DNA from: Chionis minor
Lineage: Eukaryota; Chordata; Aves; Charadriiformes; Chionididae
Direction of reading: 5' to 3'
NCBI GenBank assembly: GCA_013398295.1
Contig: VZSF01006843.1
Location: forward strand, 1-64,000
Length of the DNA: 64,000 bases
The notes beneath the pieces were generated by a model. It was not told the DNA's origin, searched no databases, and was given only the letters and a program-made list of their open reading frames with translations. Positions within the stretch are counted from its first letter, which is position 1, and each line of letters starts with the position of its first letter. Below, one piece after another: positions 40,137 through 52,636 of the stretch. A program made the position numbers and the translations under genes.

Positions 40137-40888
40137 CTATTTTCCCTTCATTCATGTTTGTTGACAATACTCATAGCCACCATCTCAAAAGTTATTTAAG
40201 CATTTAAAAAATAATTAACAAATATTTATCTGTGGTTTAGTGATACAAAAAGGCAGTATTTACAGGGAGAGGCCATAGCTTTTATTAAACTACACGTCAG
40301 AGCTAGGAAAATGGACAAGTTTTCAGGGACACAAGTCTAACTGATAAAGTTAACAGCTGGCTCAGTGCAGACTGTGAACAATTGATCTGGTTTACTTAAT
40401 TATGTAAACAATTAAACGATTTGAAAACAAGTGTATTTGATGAGAGGAGAGGAACACTGGCAGGTAATTTAAGTTTATTTTCTGACTTTAATATTACTGG
40501 ACAGGCACCAACATAACACTCTTAGCACTATGGTAAGCTTAAAACACTGACCCTGCAGATGTAACATGTGGAGTATTTCTGCTTTCATCCTCCGTAACAT
40601 TTCCTGTCCTTAGTACAAAGATATAGTTAAGTGACTATAAAAATATTTATCTAACAAAAAAGCCCCATCAAACATAGAAAATGTGTGGCAAAATTTCACC
40701 CATTATTTGAATGATCCAAACAGTATGATTACAGCTGATGTGAATTAAATTGCATTGAATTAAATTTGCTGTGGCATAACAGAGTATCATCTAGGCCATT
40801 TTAATGATCGGAAAGGTTGCATTTAAATTACAGAAGAATTAGAACACCTTCTCTTTAAAGTACTGAATAGAAAAAAGTAACTCAGGAC

Positions 40889-41096
40889 CTTGTATCTGAT
40901 GGAGAAGCCCTCAGGCTGGAAGCATCCATAGACCTCTGTAAGCTAGGGCTGATCTGGTTGCACGCTGTTGAAACCTGATTATTAAGAGGTGAAACAGGTC
41001 CCAGCTGTTGCAATGTCATGGGACTGGTGGTGACTCTTACATTGTTGCTGCTGCCTTTTCCAATGGACTTGGACTGGGGTCCATAACCAAGACCTC
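40889..41096 (-). CDS. GLIS3: GLIS3 upstream coding exon (208 bp)
   Basis: This short exon encodes the segment just before the large exon. Its translation contains GPQSKSIGKGS, QVSTACNQISPSLQR and SPSDTR, which match human GLIS3 in the same order. The acceptor is TTTATTTTTAG, with AG at 41098-41097. The exon starts with two bases that finish a codon, runs 68 codons, and ends with two bases (AG) completed by the first G of the large exon to give Arg. The phases agree exactly. The donor at 40888 reads GTCCTG, which is very weak beyond the GT. A methionine at 41019-41017 (SPM-TLQQLG) sits where the shorter human isoform is understood to start, so this exon may hold an internal start. The codons before it continue the long-isoform frame from an exon beyond 64000. 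No domain is present; the region is probably disordered. Confidence 0.93.
41017..41019 (-). other. GLIS3: Candidate internal start codon of a short GLIS3 isoform
   Basis: This in-frame ATG lies 26 codons into the 208-bp exon, at the position of the start of the shorter human isoform. The flanking sequence has C at -3 and A at +4, which is a weak Kozak context. Whether a transcript starts close upstream cannot be seen from sequence. It codes an ordinary Met in the long isoform. Confidence 0.4.
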
Positions 41097-43171
41097 CTAA
41101 AAATAAACAAGGCAGGTTAGTATTCATCTCCCATAAACCCATGACGAGGCCACAGAACCCACATCACCTTGAAAAGCAGAAAAAGTGACTGGAACTGAGT
41201 ATCTTCAGATAAGGATGAAACACGGGACCAATATAACGGTTTCGCAAACACCAAAAGCAATATTCTAAAGGAGAATTAGTAAATTACGCACGTTTAAAGC
41301 ATGTGCTGAAGTACATAAACTAAAGACCAGGCATCATAGATAAACATCAGAAAAAACACCACTGGAAGAGCGTGGGTAAAAGACCAGCCCTCAGCTGAGG
41401 GACACCCAACCCATAAGCGCACCTTCCTCTGAAGACGGAGGGAAGAGAGAACCCAAGGAGGCTGCAGGAACTCCACCGTGCCTTGAATCCCCACCAAATC
41501 CCACACCTCCAAGCCATTGCAAGGCTTTCCATCGTTCCTACCGCGAGCCATCCGAAAAGTAAGGGGGCTGCAGGCATGCATGTGCGAATTGCAACCCCTG
41601 CAATAGGTCTGGTGGGGTGAAGTGCCCAGGCTGCATAGTTTCCCCGGCAGGAGAGAGTTGCAGCTGGAACCCAGCGTTCCTCAGAGGTCTGGGGAGAGGA
41701 ATTCGAGCTGCATCAAGCAGAGAAGCATTCTGGACTTCCTTTAAAAGGCCAGTCTGGTCTTAACCACTGCTGCCATGACTCAAGGTGATGGCTATGACAC
41801 AGAGGCAGCTGGCAACTGGGACACATCTGCAAAATGCCCTGAGTGCTTTGTGTTCTGATTCAGGTCACAGGAAATGGTTTATAAGATCCCCTACATTAGA
41901 ACACATCAAGATGGAAAAGTTAAAATGTAGGTCGTAATACGGAAGTTGCTGGACATCTAGCAAATTCTCAGCCCAGCTGGGAATTAACAATTGTAATAGT
42001 CACATTTCTAGCTGCTTCCCTTTGTTCAAACTACTCCCCAAAGTAGGACAGCAACATCAGGACAAAAAGTGAAAAGTAATTCAGTTTAAACCATTTTCTA
42101 AATTAAATCTATTTTTGACTTGGTTGTACAATGCACATACCAGATTTTCTCAAGGCTGTTCAAATGGGTTGTGAACTTCACATAGAAGTACATTAAGGCA
42201 TTTATGGCCCTCACAGTCATAGGAAGAAAATGCAAATCCTTCAATCTCCTCCAGATCAAATAGGATTATCTTAAAAATTTGCAATTCACCCTAGAAATTT
42301 CAAGTTACAGCTTTTTTATTTTTAAAAAAGAGAACAAATAGGTATGTTTATCCCTGTTTCAGAGGTCTGTGCCTTTTTTTCAAATTATTATTCTTCTCTT
42401 TGACTAATTAGTAATGTCTCACATACATGCAAGGAGCACATGAATGATTCTCAGTCTATCTGGATTCTAAGTGCTTTGTAAATTAATGTACAGATGTTTT
42501 GAGTTGATTGCATGATCCACCATCACAATGCACCGCTTGGGATGAAATACACCAGCCCTTTAAGAAAAACAACTTATTGCTACTACTTTGAAACATAAGT
42601 GAAGAATATAAATCTGACTGAAAACTCAAGGGTAAGAAAAGGAGAAAACATTTAGTAACCCATCCTGAAATTTAGCTAGAAGGACTGGAAATTTCCAAGG
42701 ACAAACATGTAAGGAGAATTCCTTGTACTGCACTCAACTCCATCGTGGGTACCAGGAAAAAAGCTTTTTCAGCTTTGTAGGGTTACTGTCTGCTCTTACT
42801 AAGATGTCCAATTAAAGGCATAAGATTTCATTTTCTTTGCTCTGAAGCAGTCTGTATTTTGAACTCACTAAAGCTGAATTAGTTGCTTTTATAATGTTAC
42901 AGAGTGCTAAAATGGAACCAGCAAACAAAAATTAGGCAAAAAGCATAGGTTGCCCCTGGTAATAATATGAACCCTACTCCTCTCAGCAAAAGTCTGTGTG
43001 GGGTGAAGTTAAAAACTGACATGACACATTCACATCGTATAAAATACATAATACTACATAATATGCCTATATGTGTGTGTATATTGCGTATGTTCCATCA
43101 GCTATTTTTTAGAAAAGCATCTGCACCACACGATATAAAAGACTGGGAAGCATGCCATAATAACATGAGAA

Positions 43172-43212
43172 AGCCAATACATACAGGCTTGTGAAGCCTG
43201 TATGTATTGGCT
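43172..43212. repeat. Perfect 19-bp inverted repeat with 3-nt loop
   Basis: The left arm at 43172-43190 and the right arm at 43194-43212 are exact reverse complements, separated by GTG. The flanking bases do not extend the pairing. The arm contains CCAATACATACAGGC. It would form a very stable hairpin in single-stranded DNA or RNA. Confidence 0.95.
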
Positions 43213-46200
43213 ACTCAATAATATATAAACCTAAAATTTAGCATTGAGAAGAGCATCTCTATCACAAAAACACACCAAATATATATTGATTCTTCTCTGG
43301 AAGACACCATAATGCTCTTCACTTATAAGCCATTTTTAACAAATTTCAATGGTAACAATAACACCTACTTTATTGTGTCCCAGAATCAAGATTATCAGTC
43401 AGGGACATGCCGTATGTCACCTAATCGGCTCAAATAACAATCTGCAACCATACAGTGAAATGGCCATTTATACATGATTAGACCTGAGCTGGTTGGAAGT
43501 TACATGTCAGAAAAAAAAAAAACCCAAATCCCAAAAGCAGAATCAAAAAAGGGACTAGTGTCCAACCAGTACTGTTAAATACAGAATGCTGCATCCTCAA
43601 TACATCCTGATTTCCCTTGCAATTATAGGGTCTGCTCTTACTATCTGTGCATAAACAGCACCTCAGTGATGCCGAGAACAGCTAACAGAATTTGTTGTGT
43701 AAGGATGAAGACCGAAGATGGTCTCATCACTGGTCACTGAAAGGGAAAAATAAGAAAAGGAGTACTTAGAAGAGATTATATTTCTGGGATGACAGATAAA
43801 AGTAATGCAAGACTCCAGTCCTGATAAACTGAAATGCCTGGGCATTCCTCTGATGCAGAAGTGGAAGGAAAAGGTTTTGGCTTTTTTATCATTGATAAAT
43901 ATTTGCTGTTACAGGGAAAAATGATGATTCTTCCATTTAAAAGGCATGAGACACATGATCAAGAATGAATCTATCATCAGCTCCCCCCACTCTAAGAGAC
44001 TGCAAAGTAAGAGACTACCGCTATGAAAAGCAACGTCACAACGTTTTATCCTCTGCTTCATACAGGTGTAAATTTGCCAAAAGACTACCGTCAAGAACCA
44101 GGTCACTGAGCACTATGAGTCTGATCTGAATGAGACATGAGCATACCATCACTTGTCTGGTGAGCTGAGACAGAGCACACGACAGGAAGCTTACACTGAC
44201 TTTGAGCCAGCTGCAGGAGTATAGACCACATCTGATCTAGCGTGAAGTTAAATGGGGGCAACATGGACAACTGACCTGGCATGAGTCTGCTGCCAAAAGG
44301 CAAGCTGTCAGAAAATGTGTTCAAAAGCCCTAAACAAATGCGAACTGGCAGAACAACCACTTCCCACACCAGCATTTGGCATCATATACCCTCAGTACAA
44401 GAGCAGCCCTCAGTCCAGGCTTGCTGTATCATTGACCCAAAGCCCGAAAATTTCAGGACAGTGAAAGGGCAATCAGGAAGTCCTTAATACTTGAATCCAA
44501 ATCAGCTGAGACAAATGGGATCCTCTTTGGAGGACATCAGTGGGTTTTGAATGAGGCTGTACATTCTAAGAAAAATACGTAGACTTTATGTTTTAAATGA
44601 GCAGAAGCAATTTCTTTTCTTACATACTAAGATATAAATCAGGAGATAGTCCGATAAAGGCAACAATAGTTGGGTAGGTGGCATCAGTCCTGAGATGGCT
44701 CACAGGAAGAGCTACAGTAGATTAGCATGGCATTTCTTCCAAATAAACATATTACACAGAAATCAAAACTGCTCTTTATCAATAACTACCAGTAATAGTT
44801 AACAAGTATAAACAGTAAAAATATTTTATGAAAATATTTTAATCCATTCACTTCCTCATTCGTTAGCTGGCCTATTTTCCCTGTTTATTCTCTATAGTTC
44901 GTTAATAGCTAAGCTTCACTCATCCTTAACATGCAAAAATATTTCAGTGCAATCTTCTGAAGGACATTAAAAGAATACAGAAAAATACAACTACTTTAAT
45001 TTAAGTATCCTGAATTTCAGATATGATCCGCTTGATTTATATCATTCTCAAACTTTTTGGTGGCAGAGTCCAATATGAAATTATTCCCATTTAAACACAT
45101 TTTCTTTTATCAGATATTGACTGAAAACCAATTTCTTTGCCTACTTCTCCAAGTCAAGAGTAGTAACTTGTTAATTCTGCCAAGTAACTCAGGTTATAAA
45201 ATCAAACAGCTTCATCAAACCTTTGAAACCGTAAACTATGCTTCCCGAGTATAGATGATAATACAACAAAAACATATAGCAGCAAAACCAGTTTTAATTG
45301 TTTGGTGCTCTGAAATGCACAACATACCAAATACCTAACACCAGATCAAATTCAATCATCTCTTCAATCAATAAATTCTGCAGTAATTGAATTAATCCAT
45401 ATGAAAGAAAGCTATTGAAATTATCTGAAAATATGTCTTGTTACTGTTAGAATAACAACTAGAAATAAAAGAATTGCAGTGAAGGAGCAAAAGGTAATTT
45501 CCCTAGGGAATTTTCTGTCTGTTCACATACAGTGATTAGGAGCTTTGGAAACGGCAGTTTTAATGTTTCCATTAGACTGGCTTTCAGTCTTGTTTGCGTG
45601 GATTCTGTATACAGCAAAAAGAGGACAAAAAGGCACACCCAAAAAAACATATTGTAAGACAATAGCTACTAAAGAGGACAGACACTAAAGCAGCAAGTCA
45701 GACTGTATTCATGTATTCTTTATGTAGATTAGACATAAGTCACCAAAGTCTTTTCAAATCAAATTGGGTCTTTTTCTGAAACATGATGAATCTTCTGGAT
45801 GATGCAGTCCCCAGCTACCATGGACATTTTTGCTGTGTGTCACCGTATCTGTGGGGTTGTTGGTACCCTAGTTGGAGGGGCTTCCCAGTAGCTACTGAAT
45901 GAACAAACTGAAAGGTTTGCTTGGAAAACCTGTTTCCAGATGGGAAATATCCCAATCTTTCACCTTGCGGCTGCCAAAACTTTCAGGCTTCCCCTCCACA
46001 AATTTTAGTTGTATTATTAATGACCCCTAGAGAGCTAGCACTTGTCCCTTTGTCCTTAAACACAACGGCCACTTCTCTATTGTTTCTACAGCCAGCTAAG
46101 AGGTGCTATTGCACACCAACTACATAGACAGAGACATCAGCCAAAGGGCAATGAGTATCAGACCCCTTGAAAAACCTCTTTATGTGTTAGACTGGAGCTT

Positions 46201-46639
46201 CAAAAGGGGAAAAAAAGGCAGAACAGGGGGGAGACGGCCACATGCCTCTGTTGGCATAGGATCAGCCAGTCTTTGCCTGTTTGGGAATCTGGGCTTCTTC
46301 ACACTGGTATCATCCTCTGAGCCCAAGTCTTTTTGGGGAGACCTTGAGGCTTGTAGGTGAACTACACAAAAAGTCAAAATTACATTAGGTATGTGCAATT
46401 TTTGTAAGGCATGCAAGCAGCAATTTTTCAGGGTACAAGAAAATTACTAACTATGGCTTAAAATGTTGTCAAATTACGATTTTTATTGCAAGTCTTATGA
46501 AATTCAGTAGTTTCTCAACTACACTACACCATAGAGAAACTACATGTAAGTGAAACTGATTATTGGCCTTTATTTCCTTTAAAAAAATATATATTTAAAA
46601 ATCAAGGCTTTGTAGCTAGAGAGAAAACTCTGAAATTGA

Positions 46640-47078
46640 GATCCACAAAGACGATCAGACAGCTGGAGCTGTCTTACGAAGGCAGGCTGAAAGAGCTGGT
46701 GCTGTTCATCCCAGAGAAGAGAAGGCTCCTTAAAGCAGCCTTTCAATACCTAGAAGAGGCCTACAGGAAAGATGGAGAAGGACACTTCCTCAGGGAGTGT
46801 AGTGATGGGACAAGGGGTAATGGTTTTAAATTGAAAGAGCGTAGACTTAGATTAGATATTAGGAAGAAATTTTTCACTGTGAAGGGGGGTGAGGCACTGG
46901 AACAGGTTGCCCAGGGAAGCTGTGGAGGCCCCATCCCTGGAAGTGTTCAAGGCCAGGCTGGATGAGGCTTTGAGCAACCAGGTCTAGTGGGAGGTGTCCT
47001 TGGCCACAGCAGGGGGGTTGGAACTAGACAATCTTTAAGGTCCCTTCCAATTCTAATCATTCTATGATTCTATGATCC
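46640..47078 (+). mobile_element. CR1 LINE 3' fragment
   Basis: This fragment holds the last ORF2 codons plus the 3' UTR. It carries the typical CTGGAACAGGTTGCCCAGGG and GGTCCCTTCCAATTCTAATC, and ends in two ATTCTATG-type octamers (47058-47075). An open frame (46636-46965) reads CR1 ORF2 in part, then the UTR, so it is not a gene. It is closely related to the copy at 48.1 kb and lies in the same direction. Confidence 0.9.
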
Positions 47079-48090
47079 TAAAACCTTACTGGTTTTAACC
47101 ACATGGTTATGATCTTAGCTCACAATTTTCTTAACACAAGTAGCAATGCCTTGCTAGTGAGAAACTTCCTCCAAAGCCACTGGCTGTGTCCGCTCTGAAT
47201 AGGGAGTTAGACAGAACATTAATCTGACTAGTATTGGCAATTCCCATGTTCTTAACTGTTTGCAGACACTTAATCTTTACAATCAAGAAAAATAATCTGG
47301 AGAAAATACACTAAAAAGAATTATATGACCACATTGTATTAAGAAAAAATATTATGCATGCACATTAAAAGCTCTCCATGCTTTGAATCTTGGAAAGGCA
47401 GCTTCCTTACTCTCAGAGTCCACTTTGTAAATTAGCTTTCACTAATTTGCAATGCTATTTGCCACTCATTGTATGAAGTAGTCAAGCATGTACTTTCAGA
47501 AACTCTACTGTGAGACAAAGAGATTGACAAAGCACAATGAAAAACAATGTCTCCCTTCAAGTGGAACCAAGGTAAAAAATTATCCAGAACTGAACAGTGA
47601 AAACAATACCTCACAGGTGATTAACTTAGCTGGTTTAAAGCAGACAGCAATGAGATCACCTACTTCTGTGGAACACTTTAACCACTAAATTTAAACAAAT
47701 GAAAACAGTGGTCTTGTAATGACTAAACTAAGAATATATTATGAAACGGACAGGTTCAGGAAACTTCCAGAAGAAAATGCATACTGTAAAACAAAGATTT
47801 TCAATTATATCTGCACATTCATAATATCTCATATTAATTTTGAATGTTTTATTTATATCAGGAAAGCCTCCCACTTATTAAAAAGCTATTTTGAAAGCTA
47901 CATTGTTTTCTTATTTTGCATAAAAATGAAGAAGTTAATCAGTTAACCAGTGCACAGACTAGTAAATATTTAACTGAACTAAAATATAAATGTTTTAGCT
48001 GCAATGGGTAACTCCTTATTTGTTATCAGTGACATTAGATGACTTCTGCTTTTGCCCTCCTAAGGATAACATACAATGTGTGCTCTTCTG

Positions 48091-48834
48091 GCAGTCCCAA
48101 GCACAAATACAGGCTGGGTGGAGAATGGATCGAGAGCAGCCCCAAGGAGAGGGACTTGGGGGCGTTGGTGGATGAGAAGCTCAACATGAGAAGCCAATGT
48201 GCACTCACAGCCCAGTAAGCCAACCGTATCCTGGGCTGCATCAAAAGAAGTGTGGCCAGCAAGTCCAGGGAGGTGATTCTGCCCCTCTACTCCTCTCTCA
48301 TGAGCTCTCACCTGGAGTATTGCATCCAGCTCTGGAGACCCCAACATAAGAAGGACATGGACCTGTTGGAGGGAATCCAGAGGAGGGCCACGAAGATGAT
48401 CAGAGTGTTAGAGCACCTCTGCTATGAAGACAGGCTGAGAGAGTCAGGGTTCTTCAGCCTGGAGAAAAGGCTCCAGGGACACCTTATAGCAGCTTTCCAG
48501 TATCTGAAGGGGGCCTACAGGAAAGATGGAGAGGAACTTTTTACAAGGGCATGTAGTGATGGGACGAGGGGTAGTGCCTTCAAGCTGGAAAAGAGTAGAT
48601 TTAGATCTCAGGAAGAAATTTTTCACTCTAAGGGTGGTGAGGCACTGGAACAGGTTGCCCAGGGAAGCTGTGGATGTCCCATCCCTGGAAGTGTTCAAGG
48701 CCAGATTGGATGGGGCTTGGAGCAACCAGGTCTAGTGGGTGCTGTCCTTTGGCCATGGCAGGGGGGTTGGAACTAGACAATCTTTAAGGTCCCTTCCAAC
48801 TGTAACTATTCTATGATTCTATGATTCTATGATC
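48091..48834 (+). mobile_element. CR1 LINE 3' fragment, 740 bp
   Basis: This is a longer relative of the 46.6-kb copy. It starts inside ORF2 (CAGTCCCAAGCACAAATACA) and ends with three ATTCTATG octamers. An open frame at 48252-48776 starts with CR1 ORF2 C-terminal sequence ([43 protein letters not shown]). It shifts frame near 48598 and then reads through the 3' UTR. The RT catalytic part is absent. The copy is antisense to GLIS3. Confidence 0.9.
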
Positions 48835-51800
48835 TTTTGTCTCTTTACACGTTTAGACATGGGGACACTAGCTCCATCCAGCAGAGCACCAAGAGCAAGG
48901 GAACAGACTCTCAGCAGCTTTAGGCTGCCTTCACTTGAATGACAACATTCCCCTAGTAAAACCTGCCGCCAGCTGTGCAGGAGTCCCGAGCAGAGAACAG
49001 AAGAGCAAGCAGGGTGCTTTCTACTTGCAGCGTGGGCCAGGTTTCAGTCTTTGCACCGTTAACACACCAGTGCCAGACTACATTGCACGTCATTATCCAG
49101 AAAGAGACATCTGTTCAGCAAAAAAAGCATGTAATAAAGGCTTTGTTCAAAGTTAAACTGTAATCCCATGTAAGGCTCTCCTTCTAAATATTTACAGACA
49201 ACCCAAGGTATTTTACCACAGCTTCTCAGAATGGCATTGTTCCTCTTTTAAGAGACCAAACCACACAAGCAGGAGAAAAGAACAATAAATGCCAACCTGT
49301 TGAATACTAATTAAGAACAGGTGGCAAATGGTAACATGGAAATAACTGCAGAAACTGGCTCTTACAGTATGCAAGCAGGAATGTAATTAACTTACAATCA
49401 CATTCAGCATGTTTTTGTTTCCCAGATAAAGTCTATTGATCAAGGATGCTAAAAGGTATTTTTTTATACTGCATTGTCCCTGAGTTTCTGCACAGTACAA
49501 ATAAACATTTTTCTCTTTTTCCTTGCATTAAAAACAAGGTACTGTTTAATGTTGTTTCTCCTGAAAGATAATATGAGAACGTTATCCCAGTTGTCAGTTT
49601 AACCAGGCAGAAATAACAAGCATACAGCCCACATAACGTATGTATTCTAAGAGGCTTTATACTCAGTTAATTAGTTTAACTACTGCATTCATGGTTCATT
49701 TAAAAGTTTCATGGTTCATTAAATATCAATATATTTCATCACCTCAAAAAACTTTTCAGTAAAAATACAATTGTCTTTTCAAGTGATAATCTTGTTAACT
49801 GATATATACATTTCAAGCATGTCTATCAAACACTATCAAAGTCTAAATTGCTACAGTAGCAGTATCTCAAAGCATTATGCAAATCTCATTCCACACACAA
49901 TGGAAAGATTTATTTTTTTTTGCCTGAAACAAAAGTACTTTGTCAAGAAAAAGAAAATGTTTTTGACACATGCTATTTTCACCATTAAAAGAGTTCTTGC
50001 ACTGATCTCTGGTTGTTCCACCTCTACAACAATCAGTTCAAACACACATTGGATCCAGTAGTTTCAACTCTTTTGTTAGAAGTCCTTAAACTCTGAAAGT
50101 CAGAAAGTCATGTCCTTAAGGAAGCATAAAGAACAATGAAACTAATAGTTGCAAAGATACAGAGGCCAAAAGCCAAGTACATCTCACAGAAAGAAACCTC
50201 TGGGTTTTTTTTCTCCTGTTAAGGTTTTCTCACTTATGCAGAGTAAGCATTTTCTCAATTCAGGATATAAGATTACCTCAAGGCAGTTTAGGAGAACATT
50301 TTCCAAACTGAGAAATTACTCCTTAAAAGTCCACCTGCATGACGACTACTCCAGAAATCTTTACTACTATCTTCATATGCAGTTTTGTTCTATGAAATGT
50401 AGGGTCAGTAAAGTGCATTGCAATAATAAAATGACAGTGATTCTTATTATTCAAGCTGACTTTTAGAGGAGGCCACTATAAGCATCCTTCATGTTATAGC
50501 CTATTTAGATTCCTTAAAAGCTGAAATGTTATTACATCATGGTCCAAACAAAACCTTCCACTTGTCTTTCCACTCTCATCTCTTCAAGTCAATGAAAGGC
50601 AAACCCTGGGAAAATTATACAAACAGCCACAAGTATTTAAAATATGTATTGTCACTACATGCTTCCACTCCTCTCAAAGCTTTAGACATCTCTCTTTCAA
50701 TTTTATTCTTTCATTAGCCCAAGGCGTGCTAATTAATCGGAATTTCCCAGGTCTTTTGTTGTTGTGACCAAAAAGAAAAGCCCCAAAAGAAGCTCATTCT
50801 GTCTTGTTAAAGTGAGTCCATCTACCTTCTACAAAGCCAGGGTAGTAAGAAGGAGGATTAAGGCCCCTTGAATGGGTTAGGCCCCATAAAGACAACTCCA
50901 GCTCCTGCCCTTAGCCGTCATCCTTGCCAAAATTGATTTACAGAGACTGACGTCTTAACCACAGCTATTACTTTGTGAAGAGGAGGCTGCTGTGTTGGCA
51001 GGGTTTGGCATCCAAAGTTGGCTACTGAGTAAGGTCTGATGCGAAGACACAGGAAACCACACTGGCATACCAACGCAATGGTGCGTGTGTGCGTCTGCAA
51101 GGGCCGTCTGAAGGGCGGAAAGAAGTGCTCATGGACAAAGGCACAAAAAAGGCAGATGTATGTGTGCTCTGCTGAGCTGAGCACCTTTGCTAAAGGGAGG
51201 AAACCCACACAAATGTCCCGATGCGGACTGAAATATTTTTAAGCAGCTGGTCATCCCAACTGTTTCTCTGCTCCATAGCTCTAAAAAAAAAATCAAGTGA
51301 TGCCCACATTTACATTAGTTTGTCAGGGAGAATGTTCTAGATAGGTAAGAGTAAATTGTTCAAAACTGATTATGTGATTTTTGAGGACTTCATCCTGTTG
51401 ACTTTCAGTGAAGTTGAATTCCCAAGTACATAAGTCATTTTTACAAACAGTATGTGGCCTTACGAGCTGCACAGGTAATTTTTCAAATTTCTGTCATATG
51501 CAGTTATTCAAGTAGTCTTCTTCATACAATTTATTGCGTGGCGTTTTTTTTAGTATTCTGGTGTGATTTTCATTTCAATTCCCTGCAATTCAGGCATTGC
51601 GATTCCTGGAAGTTAATGTGAACAGGATATAAATCAGCACCTCTTATAGTCAGCTGTAGTTGTATTTCACTGTTGCTAAAATCCACGCTCTACTCTGCAG
51701 TTTGCAAAATTTTATGTTAAAAAAAACACGCCTGCTTTTGAAGTACTTCTGATGTACACTGCATGCTAAAGGTGCAAAACAAAGCCTGTTCCACTTCCAG

Positions 51801-52019
51801 AAGACTGCAGAAGACTATACCAGGCCAACAGAGAAGAGTTAAAGCGCTTATAATTGAAGACAAGACAATAACCAGAATAACGATCATACTATTTTTCCTT
51901 TCATATGACTAGCTCCTGTTCTTCATCCAACATTCAAGAACCAGGTCGGCACAGGCAGGCCGAATGAAGAAAGAATGTGGATTTGCAGTTTGGGTTTGGT
52001 AGAGTTTTCAAGGTCTAGA

Positions 52020-52636
52020 TGTGGTAGGTTGACCTTCGCCGGCTGACAGATGCCCCCTCAGCCAGTCTCTCACCCCTACACACACACATACTTCCAACAG
52101 CACAGGGGAAGAAATTAAGATGGAAAATGTCCAGGGTCAAGATAAGGACAGCTTAGTAAGAAAAGCAAAAGCTGTGTGCAGAGGCACAGTAAAATAAGGA
52201 ATGTATTCACTACTTCCCATCCGCAGGCAGGTGTCCAGCCACCTCCTGGGCAGCAGGGCCTCAGAATGTGTAGCAGCTGCTCAGAAAGACAAAAGCCACC
52301 ACCACCAATGTCCCTGCATCCTCCTCCTTTCCTTCAGCTTCTACTGCTGAGCGTAACAACATACACTCTGGAATACCCCGTTGGCGGTCAGTTTGGGTCA
52401 GCTGCCTGGGCTGTGTCCTGCCCCAACCTCCTGCTCACCCCCAACCCACTGGCCTTGTTTTTTGTGGGGTGGTGGAGGCAAAGCCTTGACACTGTGCAAG
52501 CGCTGCTCAATGAGAGCCTAAACACTGGTGCCTTATCACTGGTGTGCTAACAACGCTGTCTAGTCACAAACGCAAAGCACAGCACCATGTGGGCTGCTGT
52601 GAAGAACGTTAACTCCAGCCACACAGACCCAGTATA
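52020..52636 (+). mobile_element. Solo LTR, copy 1 (avian ERVL-like)
   Basis: An LTR of 617 bp starting TGTGGTAGGTTGACC. It is flanked by near-matching 5-bp sequences, CTAGA (52015-52019) and CTAAA (52637-52641). The last two bases are TA where an LTR should end in CA, which fits one C-to-T change. It shares with copies 2 and 3 the GACAGYTTARTA segment, and with copy 2 the TTCCCATC-GCAGGCAGGTGT segment and the GTGGGGTGGTG segment near the 3' part. No internal retroviral genes lie next to it. A 5-bp duplication is typical of ERVL-class elements. Confidence 0.75.

Larger units (their letters stand above)
36090..40888 (-). other. GLIS3: GLIS3 intron between the two exons (complete)
   Basis: This is the 4.8-kb intron joining the 208-bp and 1117-bp exons. 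It starts with the weak GTCCTG donor and ends with TTTGTTCCAG. It contains a 12-base run of N inside a poly-A tract (39090-39145), a G12 tract at 38069-38080 and a minus-strand CR1 3' scrap at 39981-40136. A forkhead-like inverted motif lies at 40390-40409. No gene is seen in it. Confidence 0.9.

Noticed and set aside
46103..46360. 85-codon frame as a conserved small protein
   Set aside because: No recognisable domain, no start context worth noting, and an opposite-strand frame of similar length covers the same bases.
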